Below, one piece after another: positions 1 through 8,286 of a DNA stretch of 63,967 bases. Source of the stretch: Actinomycetota bacterium (GTDB lineage Bacteria > Actinomycetota > Acidimicrobiia > Acidimicrobiales > Ilumatobacteraceae); assembly GCA_009919275.1 (NCBI GenBank), contig RGCG01000004.1, positions 1 through 63,967 on the forward strand, read 5' to 3'. The notes beneath the pieces are model-generated. The model was not told the DNA's origin. It saw only the letters and a list, made by a program, of their open reading frames with translations, and did not search any database. A program made the translations under genes and the position numbers. Position 1 is the stretch's first letter. Each line of letters starts with the position of its first letter.

Positions 1-46
1 GCATCCGCGCGCGGATGCCGCGCAGCGCCTGATCGCATTTTGGTGA
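1..46 (+). CDS. 3' end of an unidentified upstream gene (partial)
   Basis: An open frame enters from the left edge and stops at TGA 44-46, giving a C-terminus ending in AQRLIAFW. This resembles the last helix of an alpha/beta hydrolase, but 14 residues are too few to name it. The first 18 bases are a perfect palindrome (GCATCCGCG and its complement) inside this tail. It could equally be non-coding sequence. Confidence 0.3.
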   Translation, partial: HPRADAAQRLIAFW

Positions 47-61
47 ACCGCTGCGAGCGGT

Positions 62-67
62 CACAAT
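62..67 (+). promoter_or_regulatory. -10 box of leaderless start
   Basis: CACAAT lies 7 nt before the ATG at 75. This spacing makes the transcript of the limonene-epoxide-hydrolase-like gene leaderless or nearly so. There is no Shine-Dalgarno sequence. Confidence 0.45.
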
Positions 68-74
68 TGGCTGC

Positions 75-455
75 ATGACTCCCGACGAACTCGTTCGTAC
101 GTTCATCAAGCACATCGAGGCGAAAAACCTCGACGCTGCGTGCTCTCTCATGACCGATGACTGCGAGTACGACAACGTACCGATGGCGAAGGTCTTCGGC
201 ATCGAGGCCGTGAAGCAAATCCTTGGACCCTTCACTTCGGGGTGCAGCGAAATCGACTGGGTGATCGTCCGCCAGTCGGCAACGGGCGACATGAACGCCG
301 GTGTCGTCTTGAACGAACGAATCGATCGCTTCAAGATGGGCGAACGTTGGGTTGAGCTTCCCCTCGCGGGAGTGTTCGAAATCAAGAACGGCAAGATCTC
401 ACTCTGGCGCGACTACTTCGACCTCGCCACCTTTCAAAAAGCGATGGCGGGCTGA
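75..455 (+). CDS. limonene-1,2-epoxide hydrolase family protein
   Basis: A 126-residue SnoaL/NTF2-fold protein of the limonene-1,2-epoxide hydrolase family, which opens epoxides with water activated by an Asp-Arg-Asp triad. The expected residues are all visible: Tyr and Asn in CEYDNVP (about residues 50-56), Arg and Asp in NERIDRF (about 95-101), and the second Asp in WRDYFD (about 112-117). Length fits a single cone-like domain. The substrate is unknown; related actinobacterial enzymes act on lipid or steroid epoxides. Start ATG 75 is supported by a -10-like box 7 nt upstream. The complete catalytic set argues for an active hydrolase rather than a generic SnoaL protein. Confidence 0.75.
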   Translation: MTPDELVRTFIKHIEAKNLDAACSLMTDDCEYDNVPMAKVFGIEAVKQILGPFTSGCSEIDWVIVRQSATGDMNAGVVLNERIDRFKMGERWVELPLAGVFEIKNGKISLWRDYFDLATFQKAMAG

Positions 456-486
456 GGCTGCGGCCGGCGCCGTCACACCGCCCACT

Positions 487-492
487 TATCGT
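487..492 (+). promoter_or_regulatory. -10 box of leaderless start
   Basis: TATCGT sits exactly 7 nt before ATG 500. It favours ATG 500 over the GTG at 491, which would lie inside the promoter. Confidence 0.5.
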
Positions 493-499
493 GCGCTTC

Positions 500-1123
500 A
501 TGCGACCAAGACCCGCGGCCAACGCCGACGCTCGACCCATCAACAATGTCGAGTTTCTCGTCATCGATGTCGAAACAACGGGGCTTTCCACCGCAACCGA
601 CGTGATTCTGCAGGTCGGTGCGGTCGTCACCGATTCAAGCGGTCGTATCAAGCGCAAGTTCTCCACCTACGTACGACCCGGCGACGGATCACTGCCGTGG
701 GACACTCCCCAACCGCCGGCCCATGAAATCCACGGCATCACGAACGACGACATCAACCGTGGCCTACCGACACGTCGTGCCCTGCGACGGCTTCGTCGTC
801 TCGCGCGGCGTCGTGTCCTCGTGGCACACAATGCGAAATTCGACTACGGGTTCATTTCCTCCGAATCGGAACGTCACTCGGTTCCACTGCACGTCGACAA
901 CCCCGTGTGCACGCTCGAGCTCTCGCGCAAACTCGACCCGAAACGCGCCGAATCTCACCGTCTCGCCACACTGTGCGAGCGCTACGGCATCCCTCTCGAC
1001 AATGCCCACGATGCCTTGTGCGATGCCACGGCCACCGCGCACCTGTTGTCGGTTCTCATCAAGAACCATGGCGCAACAACGGTTGGCGACCTACGCAGAA
1101 TCGCCAGCCGCAAAGCTGCCTGA
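500..1123 (+). CDS. DnaQ-type 3'-5' exonuclease
   Basis: A 207-residue DEDDh exonuclease like the epsilon subunit of DNA polymerase III. ExoI is FLVIDVETTG (Asp and Glu), ExoII is the Asn-x3-Asp in LVAHNAKFDYGF, and ExoIII is the His-x4-Asp in AHDALCDATA, so the four acidic residues and the His are all present. It has no polymerase or helicase domain and could act in proofreading or general 3'-end trimming. It ends 4 bp before the convergent pafC stop. Both stop codons lie in the arms of one perfect hairpin. Confidence 0.85.
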   Translation: MRPRPAANADARPINNVEFLVIDVETTGLSTATDVILQVGAVVTDSSGRIKRKFSTYVRPGDGSLPWDTPQPPAHEIHGITNDDINRGLPTRRALRRLRRLARRRVLVAHNAKFDYGFISSESERHSVPLHVDNPVCTLELSRKLDPKRAESHRLATLCERYGIPLDNAHDALCDATATAHLLSVLIKNHGATTVGDLRRIASRKAA

Positions 1124-1133
1124 CGGATCAGGC
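1118..1133. terminator. hairpin carrying both convergent stop codons
   Basis: GCCTGA-CGGA-TCAGGC is a perfect 6-bp stem. The left arm holds the exonuclease stop (TGA 1121-1123) and the right arm the pafC stop on the other strand. It may act as a bidirectional terminator, but there is no T-tract. Confidence 0.4.
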
Positions 1134-2057
1134 GTAGCGGGCGCGGATGCGTCGTGCCGTTGTCGCCGCCAGATTGGCGTACTTCGCCGGCGCAACAACC
1201 TTTGCGTCCCTGCCCGCGCGCACCAGCAGTCGCCCGAGCCAATCTTCGTTCGCGACGTGGAGTTTCACCTCGAGCACCCCGGACTGCAACTTCTTCGTAC
1301 CGCGGGTCGGGTAACGCTCGGCAACCCAATGCGCCCCCGGCTTCAGGTGCAACACCACAACGTCGGCATCGGCCGACCAATTGAAACCGGGCTCGTCGGG
1401 CAGGGTCGGCAAACCCGATGGATCGGCGAAACGGCCCGTGCGCTCCATTTTCTCCATTCGATCGAGACGAAACTGTCGGCGCTCGCCCGACAGATAGTCG
1501 AACGAGTCGCAGTACCAGTGGTCACCGTCGACCCACAACCGCATCGGCACGATGTCGCGACGCGTCGATTTCTCACTGATCGGCGAGAAGTATTCGATCG
1601 TGACGATCTCGTGTGAAGCGGCGCTGTCACCCAACCCCGCGAGTTTCGGGTCATCGGGCTGACGTACGACAACCGGTGCGTCGTCGGCAGCATCGGGCAA
1701 CTTGGCGAGCGCAGAAGCGAGGGCCGACGAAGTGGAGTCGCCCGCCACGGCGAGCGCGGCTTCGCCGATGGCCTTCAGCGTGAAGGCTTCCTCGACGGTG
1801 AGCCGCAGCGGTCGCGTGAAGATCCGCGGGATCTCGATCCACACGTATTCGTCGTCGAAGTAAATCTCGATCAACTCGAGCGGCGAATACGGCGGCGTAC
1901 CGCAGAACGTCGACATGGTGAGATCGGCGACCAACGTGTCGCGGTCGAGACCGAAAGTACGAGCCATTTCGTCGATACGCACGCGCTTGCGCTCGAAGAG
2001 CCACGGCAGCATGACAAGCAGCCCCTGTACCCGCTCGGAGGCCTTGCGGCGCTTCAC
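1128..2057 (-). CDS. pafC: PafC-like WYL-domain transcriptional regulator
   Basis: A 309-residue protein with an N-terminal helix-turn-helix (ERVQGLLVMLPWL followed by a recognition region) and a WYL domain (about residues 130-230), then a C-terminal extension. PafB and PafC form a heterodimer that activates LexA/RecA-independent DNA-damage genes in mycobacteria. Start GTG 2057 overlaps the pafB stop as GTGA, so the two genes are translationally coupled. Proteasome genes such as pafA are not in this window, so the regulatory assignment rests on the tandem WYL arrangement and gene order. Confidence 0.8.
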   Translation of the reverse strand: MKRRKASERVQGLLVMLPWLFERKRVRIDEMARTFGLDRDTLVADLTMSTFCGTPPYSPLELIEIYFDDEYVWIEIPRIFTRPLRLTVEEAFTLKAIGEAALAVAGDSTSSALASALAKLPDAADDAPVVVRQPDDPKLAGLGDSAASHEIVTIEYFSPISEKSTRRDIVPMRLWVDGDHWYCDSFDYLSGERRQFRLDRMEKMERTGRFADPSGLPTLPDEPGFNWSADADVVVLHLKPGAHWVAERYPTRGTKKLQSGVLEVKLHVANEDWLGRLLVRAGRDAKVVAPAKYANLAATTARRIRARYA

Positions 2058-3094
2058 CTCGCACCCGCCAGGGAGTCGAGCCAATCGACGATGTCGCGGC
2101 GCACCTCGGGCGGCGACAGGACTTCCGCACCCGCAACGAGACCAAGAACCCACGAGCGGAACGCCGGGCGGTTGGCGCAGGGAACCGCAACAATGACGGC
2201 ATCGTCGAGCCGTTCGACCACGCAATCTTCGCCAAAGTCACGCATGACGCTCGGGGCGAGTTTCGCGCTGACAAGCACGCGGGCAACCGCACCATGGGCG
2301 TCGCCCAGCATTTCGGCGTCGGTCGCCACTGCGGCTTCGATGTCGAAATCTTCGGGACGCTCGAATGAATCGGTGGTTGTTTTCACCGCACCGGTGATTC
2401 GGTCGATACGGAAACTACGGATTGCCTTGCGCCCGAGGTCGTGGCCGACGACGTACCAATATCCACCCCGACTGAGAAGGCCGTACGGATTCAGGGATCG
2501 GCGCGTGCCGCCCGCGTAGTCGAACTCAACCCGAACGGTCTTGGCTGCAGCCGCGGCAAGTTTGGGCAGCAGTTCGCTGTTCACCGGCAAATGAACCTGG
2601 GGTCCCGACGGCATGTCGGCTTCGGCGAGATTCAACTTGAGTCGCGCGCGTTCGGCCCACGCGGAGTCGACGTGCACCGCGGCAAGTGCCAATTGCAGGG
2701 CCCGCTCTTCGTCGTTCGTGAAATTGATGTTGGCGAGTTGCATTTCCCGGCGATCGATGCGGTAACTCGAAACCCCGGCTTGGTCGCCACCGAGCACGAT
2801 CGCATCGATCGGGATGCCCATCTCGCGAAGAACGGCCTTGTCGCGCTCGAAGAGCGAACGGTCGTGGTACATGTTCGTCGCAAAGTGAATGTCTTCGAGC
2901 GTGCGGTAATTGCTGTCGTGGGTGAGCACCGCAAGCAGGTTCAAAAGGCGCTCGGCCTGGTCCTTTGGCTTGTCGACCCGCTTCGTCGCCGCTTTCTTCG
3001 CGGCCGGTTTCTTGGTCGCCGCCTTTTTCGGCGCAACCTTCTTCGCCGCGGCCTTTTTCGCTGTTGTCTTCTTCGCCGTCTTCTTCGCCGCCAC
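2054..3094 (-). CDS. pafB: PafB-like WYL regulator with Lys/Ala-rich tail
   Basis: A 346-residue partner of the downstream pafC. The core has a winged-HTH region (ERLLNLLAVLTH onward, followed by a DRSLFERDKAVLR segment) and a WYL domain (GLLSRGGYWYVVGHD). Unusually, residues 2 to about 41 are a Lys/Ala/Thr-rich repetitive tail built from AKKA and AKKT units, like histone H1 or HupB tails. Ordinary PafB proteins start close to the HTH. The start is GTG 3094, 5 bp after the stop of the cobalamin-binding mutase subunit, so the three genes form one operon. The tail is predicted to bind DNA nonspecifically. Confidence 0.8.
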   Translation of the reverse strand: MAAKKTAKKTTAKKAAAKKVAPKKAATKKPAAKKAATKRVDKPKDQAERLLNLLAVLTHDSNYRTLEDIHFATNMYHDRSLFERDKAVLREMGIPIDAIVLGGDQAGVSSYRIDRREMQLANINFTNDEERALQLALAAVHVDSAWAERARLKLNLAEADMPSGPQVHLPVNSELLPKLAAAAAKTVRVEFDYAGGTRRSLNPYGLLSRGGYWYVVGHDLGRKAIRSFRIDRITGAVKTTTDSFERPEDFDIEAAVATDAEMLGDAHGAVARVLVSAKLAPSVMRDFGEDCVVERLDDAVIVAVPCANRPAFRSWVLGLVAGAEVLSPPEVRRDIVDWLDSLAGAR

Positions 3095-3099
3095 GGGGG

Positions 3100-3519
3100 C
3101 TACTTTGCCACGCCCGTGCTACCGGCTTTTGCGGCATCGATGATTTCGCGCACCAAGGCGACGACCTGGTCGGCGGTTGAACCAGGGCTGAGAACTCCGG
3201 CAACACCGGCAGCCTTCAGTTTCGGTGCGTCTTGGTCGGGAATGATTCCACCCACGATGACGGGCACGTCGACCCCGCGTTCGCGCAGCTTGTCGACGAC
3301 CTTCGGCGCAAGGGTCATGTGGGCACCCGACAACATCGACAGGCCGACCGCGTCGACGTCTTCGTCTACGGCAGCTGCCGCAACCTTCTCGGGGGTTTGG
3401 AAGAGCCCCGTGTAGATGACCTCAAAACCCGCATCACGAAGAATGCGAGCAACCACTTTCACGCCGCGGTCATGGCCGTCGAGGCCGACCTTTGCGACGA
3501 GGACTCGTTCACCTGCCAT
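3100..3519 (-). CDS. acyl-CoA mutase B12-binding small subunit
   Basis: A 139-residue stand-alone cobalamin-binding domain. It carries the Asp-x-His-x2-Gly signature in [10 protein letters not shown] near the N-terminus, the SMLSGAH loop and the GGIIP segment of the Rossmann-like fold. It would supply adenosylcobalamin to a large subunit that lacks this domain. The obvious candidate is the gene at 10542-12185, about 7 kb away. It is the first gene of an operon with pafB and pafC and has a TAGACT box 8 nt before its ATG. Confidence 0.85.
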   Translation of the reverse strand: MAGERVLVAKVGLDGHDRGVKVVARILRDAGFEVIYTGLFQTPEKVAAAAVDEDVDAVGLSMLSGAHMTLAPKVVDKLRERGVDVPVIVGGIIPDQDAPKLKAAGVAGVLSPGSTADQVVALVREIIDAAKAGSTGVAK

Positions 3520-3527
3520 GGTGCCGA

Positions 3528-3533
3528 AGTCTA
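3528..3533 (-). promoter_or_regulatory. -10 box of mutase subunit-pafBC operon
   Basis: On the minus strand TAGACT lies 8 nt before the ATG of the B12-binding subunit, with no Shine-Dalgarno sequence between. A leaderless start is inferred. Confidence 0.5.
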
Positions 3534-3543
3534 TTGGCGACGG

Positions 3544-4857
3544 TCAGGCGAGCGTCAGGCGAAGGTCGAGTTTCTGCAGTCCGCGCAACATGAACGATGG
3601 GTGATAGTGGAAGTCGTTCGTCTCGGCGAACTCCCACGCCGCCACCCTGTCGGCCAGTTTTTCGAAGGCGATCTGCAGTTCGAGACGCGCGAGGGGCGCG
3701 CCGATGCAGAAGTGAATCCCCTTGCCGAAGGCGAGGTGCTCCTTCAGGTTCGGACGCGTCGGGTCGAAACGATCGGGGTCGTCACCCCACACCTTTGGGT
3801 CGCGATTCGCGGCCGAGTACATGACCATGACGCGCTCTCCCTTGTTGACGGGGCAACCGTCGACTTCGACCCCGTCTTTGGTCACCACACGGAACATTCC
3901 GCCGGACGGTGACGCGAGCCGCAGCATCTCCTCGACGGAGGGCGCGATAAGGGAACGATCGGCGCGGACCATGTCCCACACCGACATGTCCTGGCCGAAA
4001 TAGAGCATGCCCTCGGCAATGGTGTTGGTGGTGGTCTCGTTTCCCGCCACCAGCAATTGCGAGATGATCGACAACATTTCCGGCATGTGGAGGTTGCGCT
4101 TGCCACCCTCGCCGTCTTCGACTTCGGCATTGACGAGGTCGGAGAGGAAGTCGCCCTGCGGATTGTTGCGACGCGCCTCGAGACGCTCGGCGAAGTAGTG
4201 CTGCATCTCGACGATGCCCTTCGTCGCGGAAATACGGCGCTCATCGGTGACCGACGAACCGATGGTCGAGATGTTGTCGTCACTCCAGCGCTTGAAGTCG
4301 GCCATGTTGTCGGGAGACACGCCGAGAATCGTGGCGATGGCGATGACCGGCAGTGGAACGGCGAACTCCGAGACCCACTCGACGGTGCGGTTCGGATTCG
4401 CGAGAATCTTGTCGAGCAATGAGTCGACGTACTCTTCGATGACCGGGCGCAGTTCGGCAATCTTGCGTGGGGTGAAATATGCAGCGACGGTGTTGCGGTA
4501 CCGAGTGTGCCACGGTGGGTCCATTGTCAGCATTGTCGGGACCGGCGGCCAACCGGTTGCATAGATCTCTTTGATCTTCTGCATGACATCGCCCTTCGCG
4601 GGTTCACCGGCGCTGCCGAATTGATTGGAGAACGTCTCGATGTCGCGCACGATGGGCACGATCAGTTCGTGGCGCGTGACGATGTGTACGTCGGTCCCTT
4701 CGACGTCGTAGAGCGGGGTTTCCTGTTGCATCCGTCGGAAGTACATGTGCGGACACTGGTGCATGACGGAGTCGCGGAACGGGTTGATGCCCTTGATGTC
4801 GGCTTCTTCCGGGCTGCGGGGCCCGATCTGCGGTGGCTGGATTCCCATGGGTCTCAT
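3544..4857 (-). CDS. cytochrome P450
   Basis: A soluble actinobacterial class I P450, about 437 residues. The I-helix oxygen-activation motif is LVAGNETTTN, the K-helix Glu-x2-Arg is in VEEMLRLASP, and the heme-binding loop is LAFGKGIHFCIGAPLARLE with the cysteine ligand. Its substrate cannot be read from sequence; neighbours suggest lipid, steroid or xenobiotic oxidation. ATG 4857 and ATG 4848 are both possible, with GGAGAG just upstream of the first. The gene lies 43 nt downstream of the sugar-phosphate isomerase gene on the same strand. A ferredoxin is encoded at 42714-42965, not beside it. Confidence 0.9.
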   Translation of the reverse strand: MRPMGIQPPQIGPRSPEEADIKGINPFRDSVMHQCPHMYFRRMQQETPLYDVEGTDVHIVTRHELIVPIVRDIETFSNQFGSAGEPAKGDVMQKIKEIYATGWPPVPTMLTMDPPWHTRYRNTVAAYFTPRKIAELRPVIEEYVDSLLDKILANPNRTVEWVSEFAVPLPVIAIATILGVSPDNMADFKRWSDDNISTIGSSVTDERRISATKGIVEMQHYFAERLEARRNNPQGDFLSDLVNAEVEDGEGGKRNLHMPEMLSIISQLLVAGNETTTNTIAEGMLYFGQDMSVWDMVRADRSLIAPSVEEMLRLASPSGGMFRVVTKDGVEVDGCPVNKGERVMVMYSAANRDPKVWGDDPDRFDPTRPNLKEHLAFGKGIHFCIGAPLARLELQIAFEKLADRVAAWEFAETNDFHYHPSFMLRGLQKLDLRLTLA

Positions 4858-4900
4858 TCTCTCCGTTCCCGGGTGCCAATCGGCAACTCGGCAGGGTCTT

Positions 4901-5734
4901 TCAGATGCGCGCCAGGGTGCGCTCGAGGGCACGCGCCATACGGTCGGCCCGCTCGGCAGCGGGGATCAGGTCGAGGTCGTCGTCGATGATCTCGACCGAA
5001 ATGGGGGCGTTCGGCGGGGTCGAGCGAAAGAAGTCGACCAATGGGAACTCGCCGTCACCCAACAGTTCTCGGTTGTGGATGCAGTCGGGGATGTAGTCGG
5101 GGTCGACCGGCTTCATCGTCCCGTCGTCGACCTGCACGTTCTTGACTCGGGCGAAGTCGAGGTCGGCCAATGATGGCGCGCCCGCACCGCGGTAGACGTG
5201 CCACGTGTCGACGCACAACCCGACGTTCGGGTGACCCGCAATCGCGCAAACCTTCTGCGCGGTGGCGATGTCGGGGATACGGGTGGGGGGCAGAAATTCG
5301 ATCGCGTAGTGGACGTCGGCGTCCTCGGTGCGGCGAGCCAGATCGCCAATCCACTTCCCTGCAACTTGCAGATCGATGTCGATGTTGCCGGCGAAGGGAG
5401 CAATCACCTGAATGCGCTCGGCTCCGAACGCGCGCGCGATGTGCTCGAAGTCCCGAGATGCATCGTCGTCGAGCAAACGCAATGCCTCGAGCTCGAGAAT
5501 CCGCACGCCGTACTTGTCGAGAATCGCGCGGAAGTTGTCGTCGGTCCATCCCTCGGAACGCAGCTTCAAATACTCGGCACCGTTGTACCCGATGCCGTCG
5601 AAGCCAGCGGCGGCGGCGGCCGAACAGCGGTCTTCGAAGCTGACACCGCGCATCGAGAAGTAGGCGATGATCGTCTGACGCTTTCCGGCGCCCTTGATCC
5701 GGCCCGCTCCGACTCCGTACGGCGGCTTTGCCAT
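4901..5734 (-). CDS. sugar phosphate isomerase/epimerase family protein
   Basis: A 277-residue TIM-barrel protein of the xylose-isomerase-like (AP endonuclease 2) family. Metal-binding segments are visible: EFLPPTR with the first Glu, LCVDTWHVYR with Asp and His, the VQVDDG segment, and a final Glu in PISVEIIDDD. Start ATG 5734 has a good Shine-Dalgarno sequence (AAGGGG). Some members isomerise sugars or inositols and others are of unknown substrate, so the reaction is left open. It is transcribed with the P450 downstream. Confidence 0.75.
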   Translation of the reverse strand: MAKPPYGVGAGRIKGAGKRQTIIAYFSMRGVSFEDRCSAAAAAGFDGIGYNGAEYLKLRSEGWTDDNFRAILDKYGVRILELEALRLLDDDASRDFEHIARAFGAERIQVIAPFAGNIDIDLQVAGKWIGDLARRTEDADVHYAIEFLPPTRIPDIATAQKVCAIAGHPNVGLCVDTWHVYRGAGAPSLADLDFARVKNVQVDDGTMKPVDPDYIPDCIHNRELLGDGEFPLVDFFRSTPPNAPISVEIIDDDLDLIPAAERADRMARALERTLARI

Positions 5735-5828
5735 CGTGACCCCTTCCCCTCGATTCAGCCCCGTCAATTCGGCCAAGTGGTGACCCGACACTACAGTTGC
5801 CCGAAACACGCCGACGAAGGGGGAAATC

Positions 5829-6602
5829 ATGGCTGGTCGTTTCGAGGGAAAGGTTGCGCTTGTTACCGGGGGCGCGAGTGGACTCGGTGAAGAAACCGCG
5901 CGACTCGCGGTTGCCGAGGGCGGCAAGGTCGTCATCGCCGACTACGGCGTCGAGCGCGGCGAAGCGGTTGCCAAGTCACTCGGCGACAAGGCGATTTTCG
6001 TGAAGTGCGACGTCACGGTCGAGTCCGATGTCGCCGCGGCGGCCGACGCAGCAATCGCCAAGTGGGGTCGCCTCGACGGTTGCTTCGCGAATGCGGGCAT
6101 TGTCGGCATCTCCGGACCCATCGCGGCCACGCCCCTAGAAGACTTCGACAAGACCATGGCGGTTCTCGTGCGAGGAGTGTTCACCACCTACAAGCACGCT
6201 GCACGCGTCATGATCGCCGCCGGCAATGGTGGCTGCATCGTCGGCACCGCGTCGGTTGCGGGCGTCATGGGCGGCCTCGGGCCCCACGCTTACGCCATGG
6301 CCAAAGCCGGCGTCATCGGACTTGCGCGCAGCGCGGCTTCGGAACTCGCCGGCCATCGCATCCGCTCGAACTCGATCGCACCCGGTTCGATTCCCACCGG
6401 CATGACGGCGCACGTCATCACCGGCGATCCCGACGCGGTGGAAAAAGCCGCCGAGCGCATGGCCACCATGTCGCCACTGAAGCGCGCCCCCCACGCCAGC
6501 GATATCGCCGAGACGGTCATGTTCTTATGGAGCGACGGCGGCAGCTACATCACCGGCCAGAACATCACCGTCGATGCCGGCATCATGGTTGTCGCCCGCT
6601 AG
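5829..6602 (+). CDS. short-chain dehydrogenase/reductase
   Basis: A 257-residue classical SDR. The NAD(P)-binding motif is TGGASGLG at the N-terminus, NAG is present near residue 90, and the catalytic Tyr-x3-Lys is YAMAK with a preceding Ser in the TASVAG segment. The C-terminal GQNITVDAG is typical. Cofactor preference appears to be NAD, because an acidic residue follows beta2 (IADYG). The start has a GGGGGA Shine-Dalgarno sequence. Its 3' end, including the stop codon, is tandemly duplicated in the intergenic space toward pgi. Confidence 0.88.
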   Translation: MAGRFEGKVALVTGGASGLGEETARLAVAEGGKVVIADYGVERGEAVAKSLGDKAIFVKCDVTVESDVAAAADAAIAKWGRLDGCFANAGIVGISGPIAATPLEDFDKTMAVLVRGVFTTYKHAARVMIAAGNGGCIVGTASVAGVMGGLGPHAYAMAKAGVIGLARSAASELAGHRIRSNSIAPGSIPTGMTAHVITGDPDAVEKAAERMATMSPLKRAPHASDIAETVMFLWSDGGSYITGQNITVDAGIMVVAR

Positions 6603-6641
6603 GGCGACTCCAGAGAAATGGTTGTCGCCCGCTAGGGGCGA
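6585..6641. repeat. 33-bp-period duplication spanning two convergent stop codons
   Basis: The 20-mer ATGGTTGTCGCCCGCTAGGG occurs at 6585 and again at 6618. The first copy contains the SDR stop (TAG 6600-6602). The second contains the pgi stop, because the CTAG reads as TAG on both strands. Each copy can fold as GTCGCCC-GCTA-GGGCGA; the first stem (6591-6608) is perfect. It probably serves as a paired bidirectional terminator. Confidence 0.75.
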
Positions 6642-8227
6642 TACCAGGCAACTGCAGCGCGGGTGGCGGGGTCGAGGTTCGTCGGCGCCGCACGGTCGGC
6701 GATGTGGCTCGACACGTCGCCGGCGAGTGCCTTGCCCAATTCGACACCCCATTGGTCGAAGCTGTTGATTCCCCACACCGCGCCCTGCACGAAAGTCGCA
6801 TGTTCGTACAGGGCGATCAATTGACCGAGCGTCGAGGGCGTCAGGGCGTCCATCAGGATTGTCGTTGACGGCCGGTTTCCGGGGAAGGCTCTGTGTTCGC
6901 CGAGCGCATGCGGGTTGTCGGTTGCAGCCGGCGCACCGAACGCAAGCGCCGCCGCCTGGGCGAACAGATTCGCGACGAGCTTTTCGTGTTGCGAGTCGAC
7001 ATCATCGGGGTCGAGTCCCCTTGCGGTCGACCGTCGCGCGCCGATGAAGTCGACGGGGACGATGTCGGTCCCTTGGTGCAACAGTTGAAAAAAGGCGTGC
7101 TGGCCGTTGGTGCCGGGCTCACCCCACACAACCGGTGAGGTGTGGCGCAGCACCGCTTCCCCATCGATGTCCGATCGCTTTCCGTTGCTCTCCATCTCCA
7201 ACTGCTGAAGGTAGGCAGGAAAGCGGGCGAGCTGCTGGAGATACGGGATGACGGCCCGCGAGCCGTAGCCAAAGCCGTTGCGGTTCATGATCCCGACGAG
7301 GCCGAGGAGCACCGGACCGTTGCGGTCGAGCGGAGTCTCGACGAAGTGGCGGTCGATTGCATGCATGCCGGCGAGCATCGCTTCGAAGTTTTCGGGGCCG
7401 ATCGAACACATCAGTGAGAAGCCGATCGCGGAGGCCAGTGAGAATCGCCCTCCGACCCAGTCCCACATCGGAAGAGTTCTCGACTCGGCGACACCGAAGG
7501 CCGTCGCCGCCGCAATGTTCGAGGTGACGGCATACACCCTCGTCGAGACCGCCGATTCCTCGTCGAGACCGAGTCCGGTGGCGAGCCATCGCACCGCTGA
7601 CCGTGCGTTGGCCATCGTCTCTTGCGTCGTGAAAGTCTTCGACGACACCACAAGCGCCGTGGTGCGTGCATCGAGCCCTGCGAGGCATGCGGCGAGATCG
7701 GCGGGGTCGACGTTCGACACGAAACGGGCACCGATTCCCGTGGTTGCAAACGGCGCCAGTGCGCCGGCGGCCATGGCCGGCCCCAGATCGCTGCCGCCGA
7801 TTCCGATGTTGACAACCGTGCGGATTCCCTCGGCCCTCATCCCATCGACCAGGTGAGCCATGCGCTCGCGCGCGGAATGCACCGCGTGCACGACATCGAC
7901 TCCACCCACTTCGATACGCGTACCGATCGGTGCCCGTAGTGCCGTATGCAACACGGAACGTCCCTCGGTCGAGTTGATGGACTCACCTGCAAACATCGCA
8001 TCGCGCTTCGCCGGCACTTCGGTTGCCTCGGCGAGAGCAACAAGCACGGCGAGTGCACCGGAATCGATGCGCTGACGGGAAAAATCAAGGCGAAGATCAG
8101 CGGATTCCAAGGTGAAACGGGAGGTGCGGTCGGCATCAGAGGCGAAGAGATCGGCGATGCTCGCCACCGACAGTCGCGAGGCCTCGCGGTCAAGTGCCGA
8201 CCACACTCTGCGCACCGACTCTTCCAT
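6632..8227 (-). CDS. pgi: glucose-6-phosphate isomerase
   Basis: A 531-residue phosphoglucose isomerase interconverting glucose-6-phosphate and fructose-6-phosphate in the cytosol. Phosphate-binding motifs GIGGSDLGP and SKTFTTQET are present, as is the family signature around GTNGQHAFFQL. Length fits the bacterial family. The chosen ATG (8227) is the first Met aligned with normal family starts and has a TAGCGT box 7 nt upstream. It is convergent with the SDR gene and divergent from the SnoaL-like gene, sharing a short intergenic promoter region. Confidence 0.93.
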   Translation of the reverse strand: MEESVRRVWSALDREASRLSVASIADLFASDADRTSRFTLESADLRLDFSRQRIDSGALAVLVALAEATEVPAKRDAMFAGESINSTEGRSVLHTALRAPIGTRIEVGGVDVVHAVHSARERMAHLVDGMRAEGIRTVVNIGIGGSDLGPAMAAGALAPFATTGIGARFVSNVDPADLAACLAGLDARTTALVVSSKTFTTQETMANARSAVRWLATGLGLDEESAVSTRVYAVTSNIAAATAFGVAESRTLPMWDWVGGRFSLASAIGFSLMCSIGPENFEAMLAGMHAIDRHFVETPLDRNGPVLLGLVGIMNRNGFGYGSRAVIPYLQQLARFPAYLQQLEMESNGKRSDIDGEAVLRHTSPVVWGEPGTNGQHAFFQLLHQGTDIVPVDFIGARRSTARGLDPDDVDSQHEKLVANLFAQAAALAFGAPAATDNPHALGEHRAFPGNRPSTTILMDALTPSTLGQLIALYEHATFVQGAVWGINSFDQWGVELGKALAGDVSSHIADRAAPTNLDPATRAAVAWYRP

Positions 8228-8234
8228 GACGATC

Positions 8235-8240
8235 ACGCTA
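8235..8240 (-). promoter_or_regulatory. -10 box of pgi
   Basis: TAGCGT on the minus strand lies 7 nt before the pgi ATG, consistent with a leaderless transcript. Confidence 0.5.
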
Positions 8241-8286
8241 ACCCGACGATTTACACTGCAGGCAGCAATCACGTTGGGGGTGGGCA

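Noticed and set aside
1-18. Palindrome at the window edge as a terminator
   Set aside because: It is inside the likely coding tail, has no T-run, and its left flank is outside the window.
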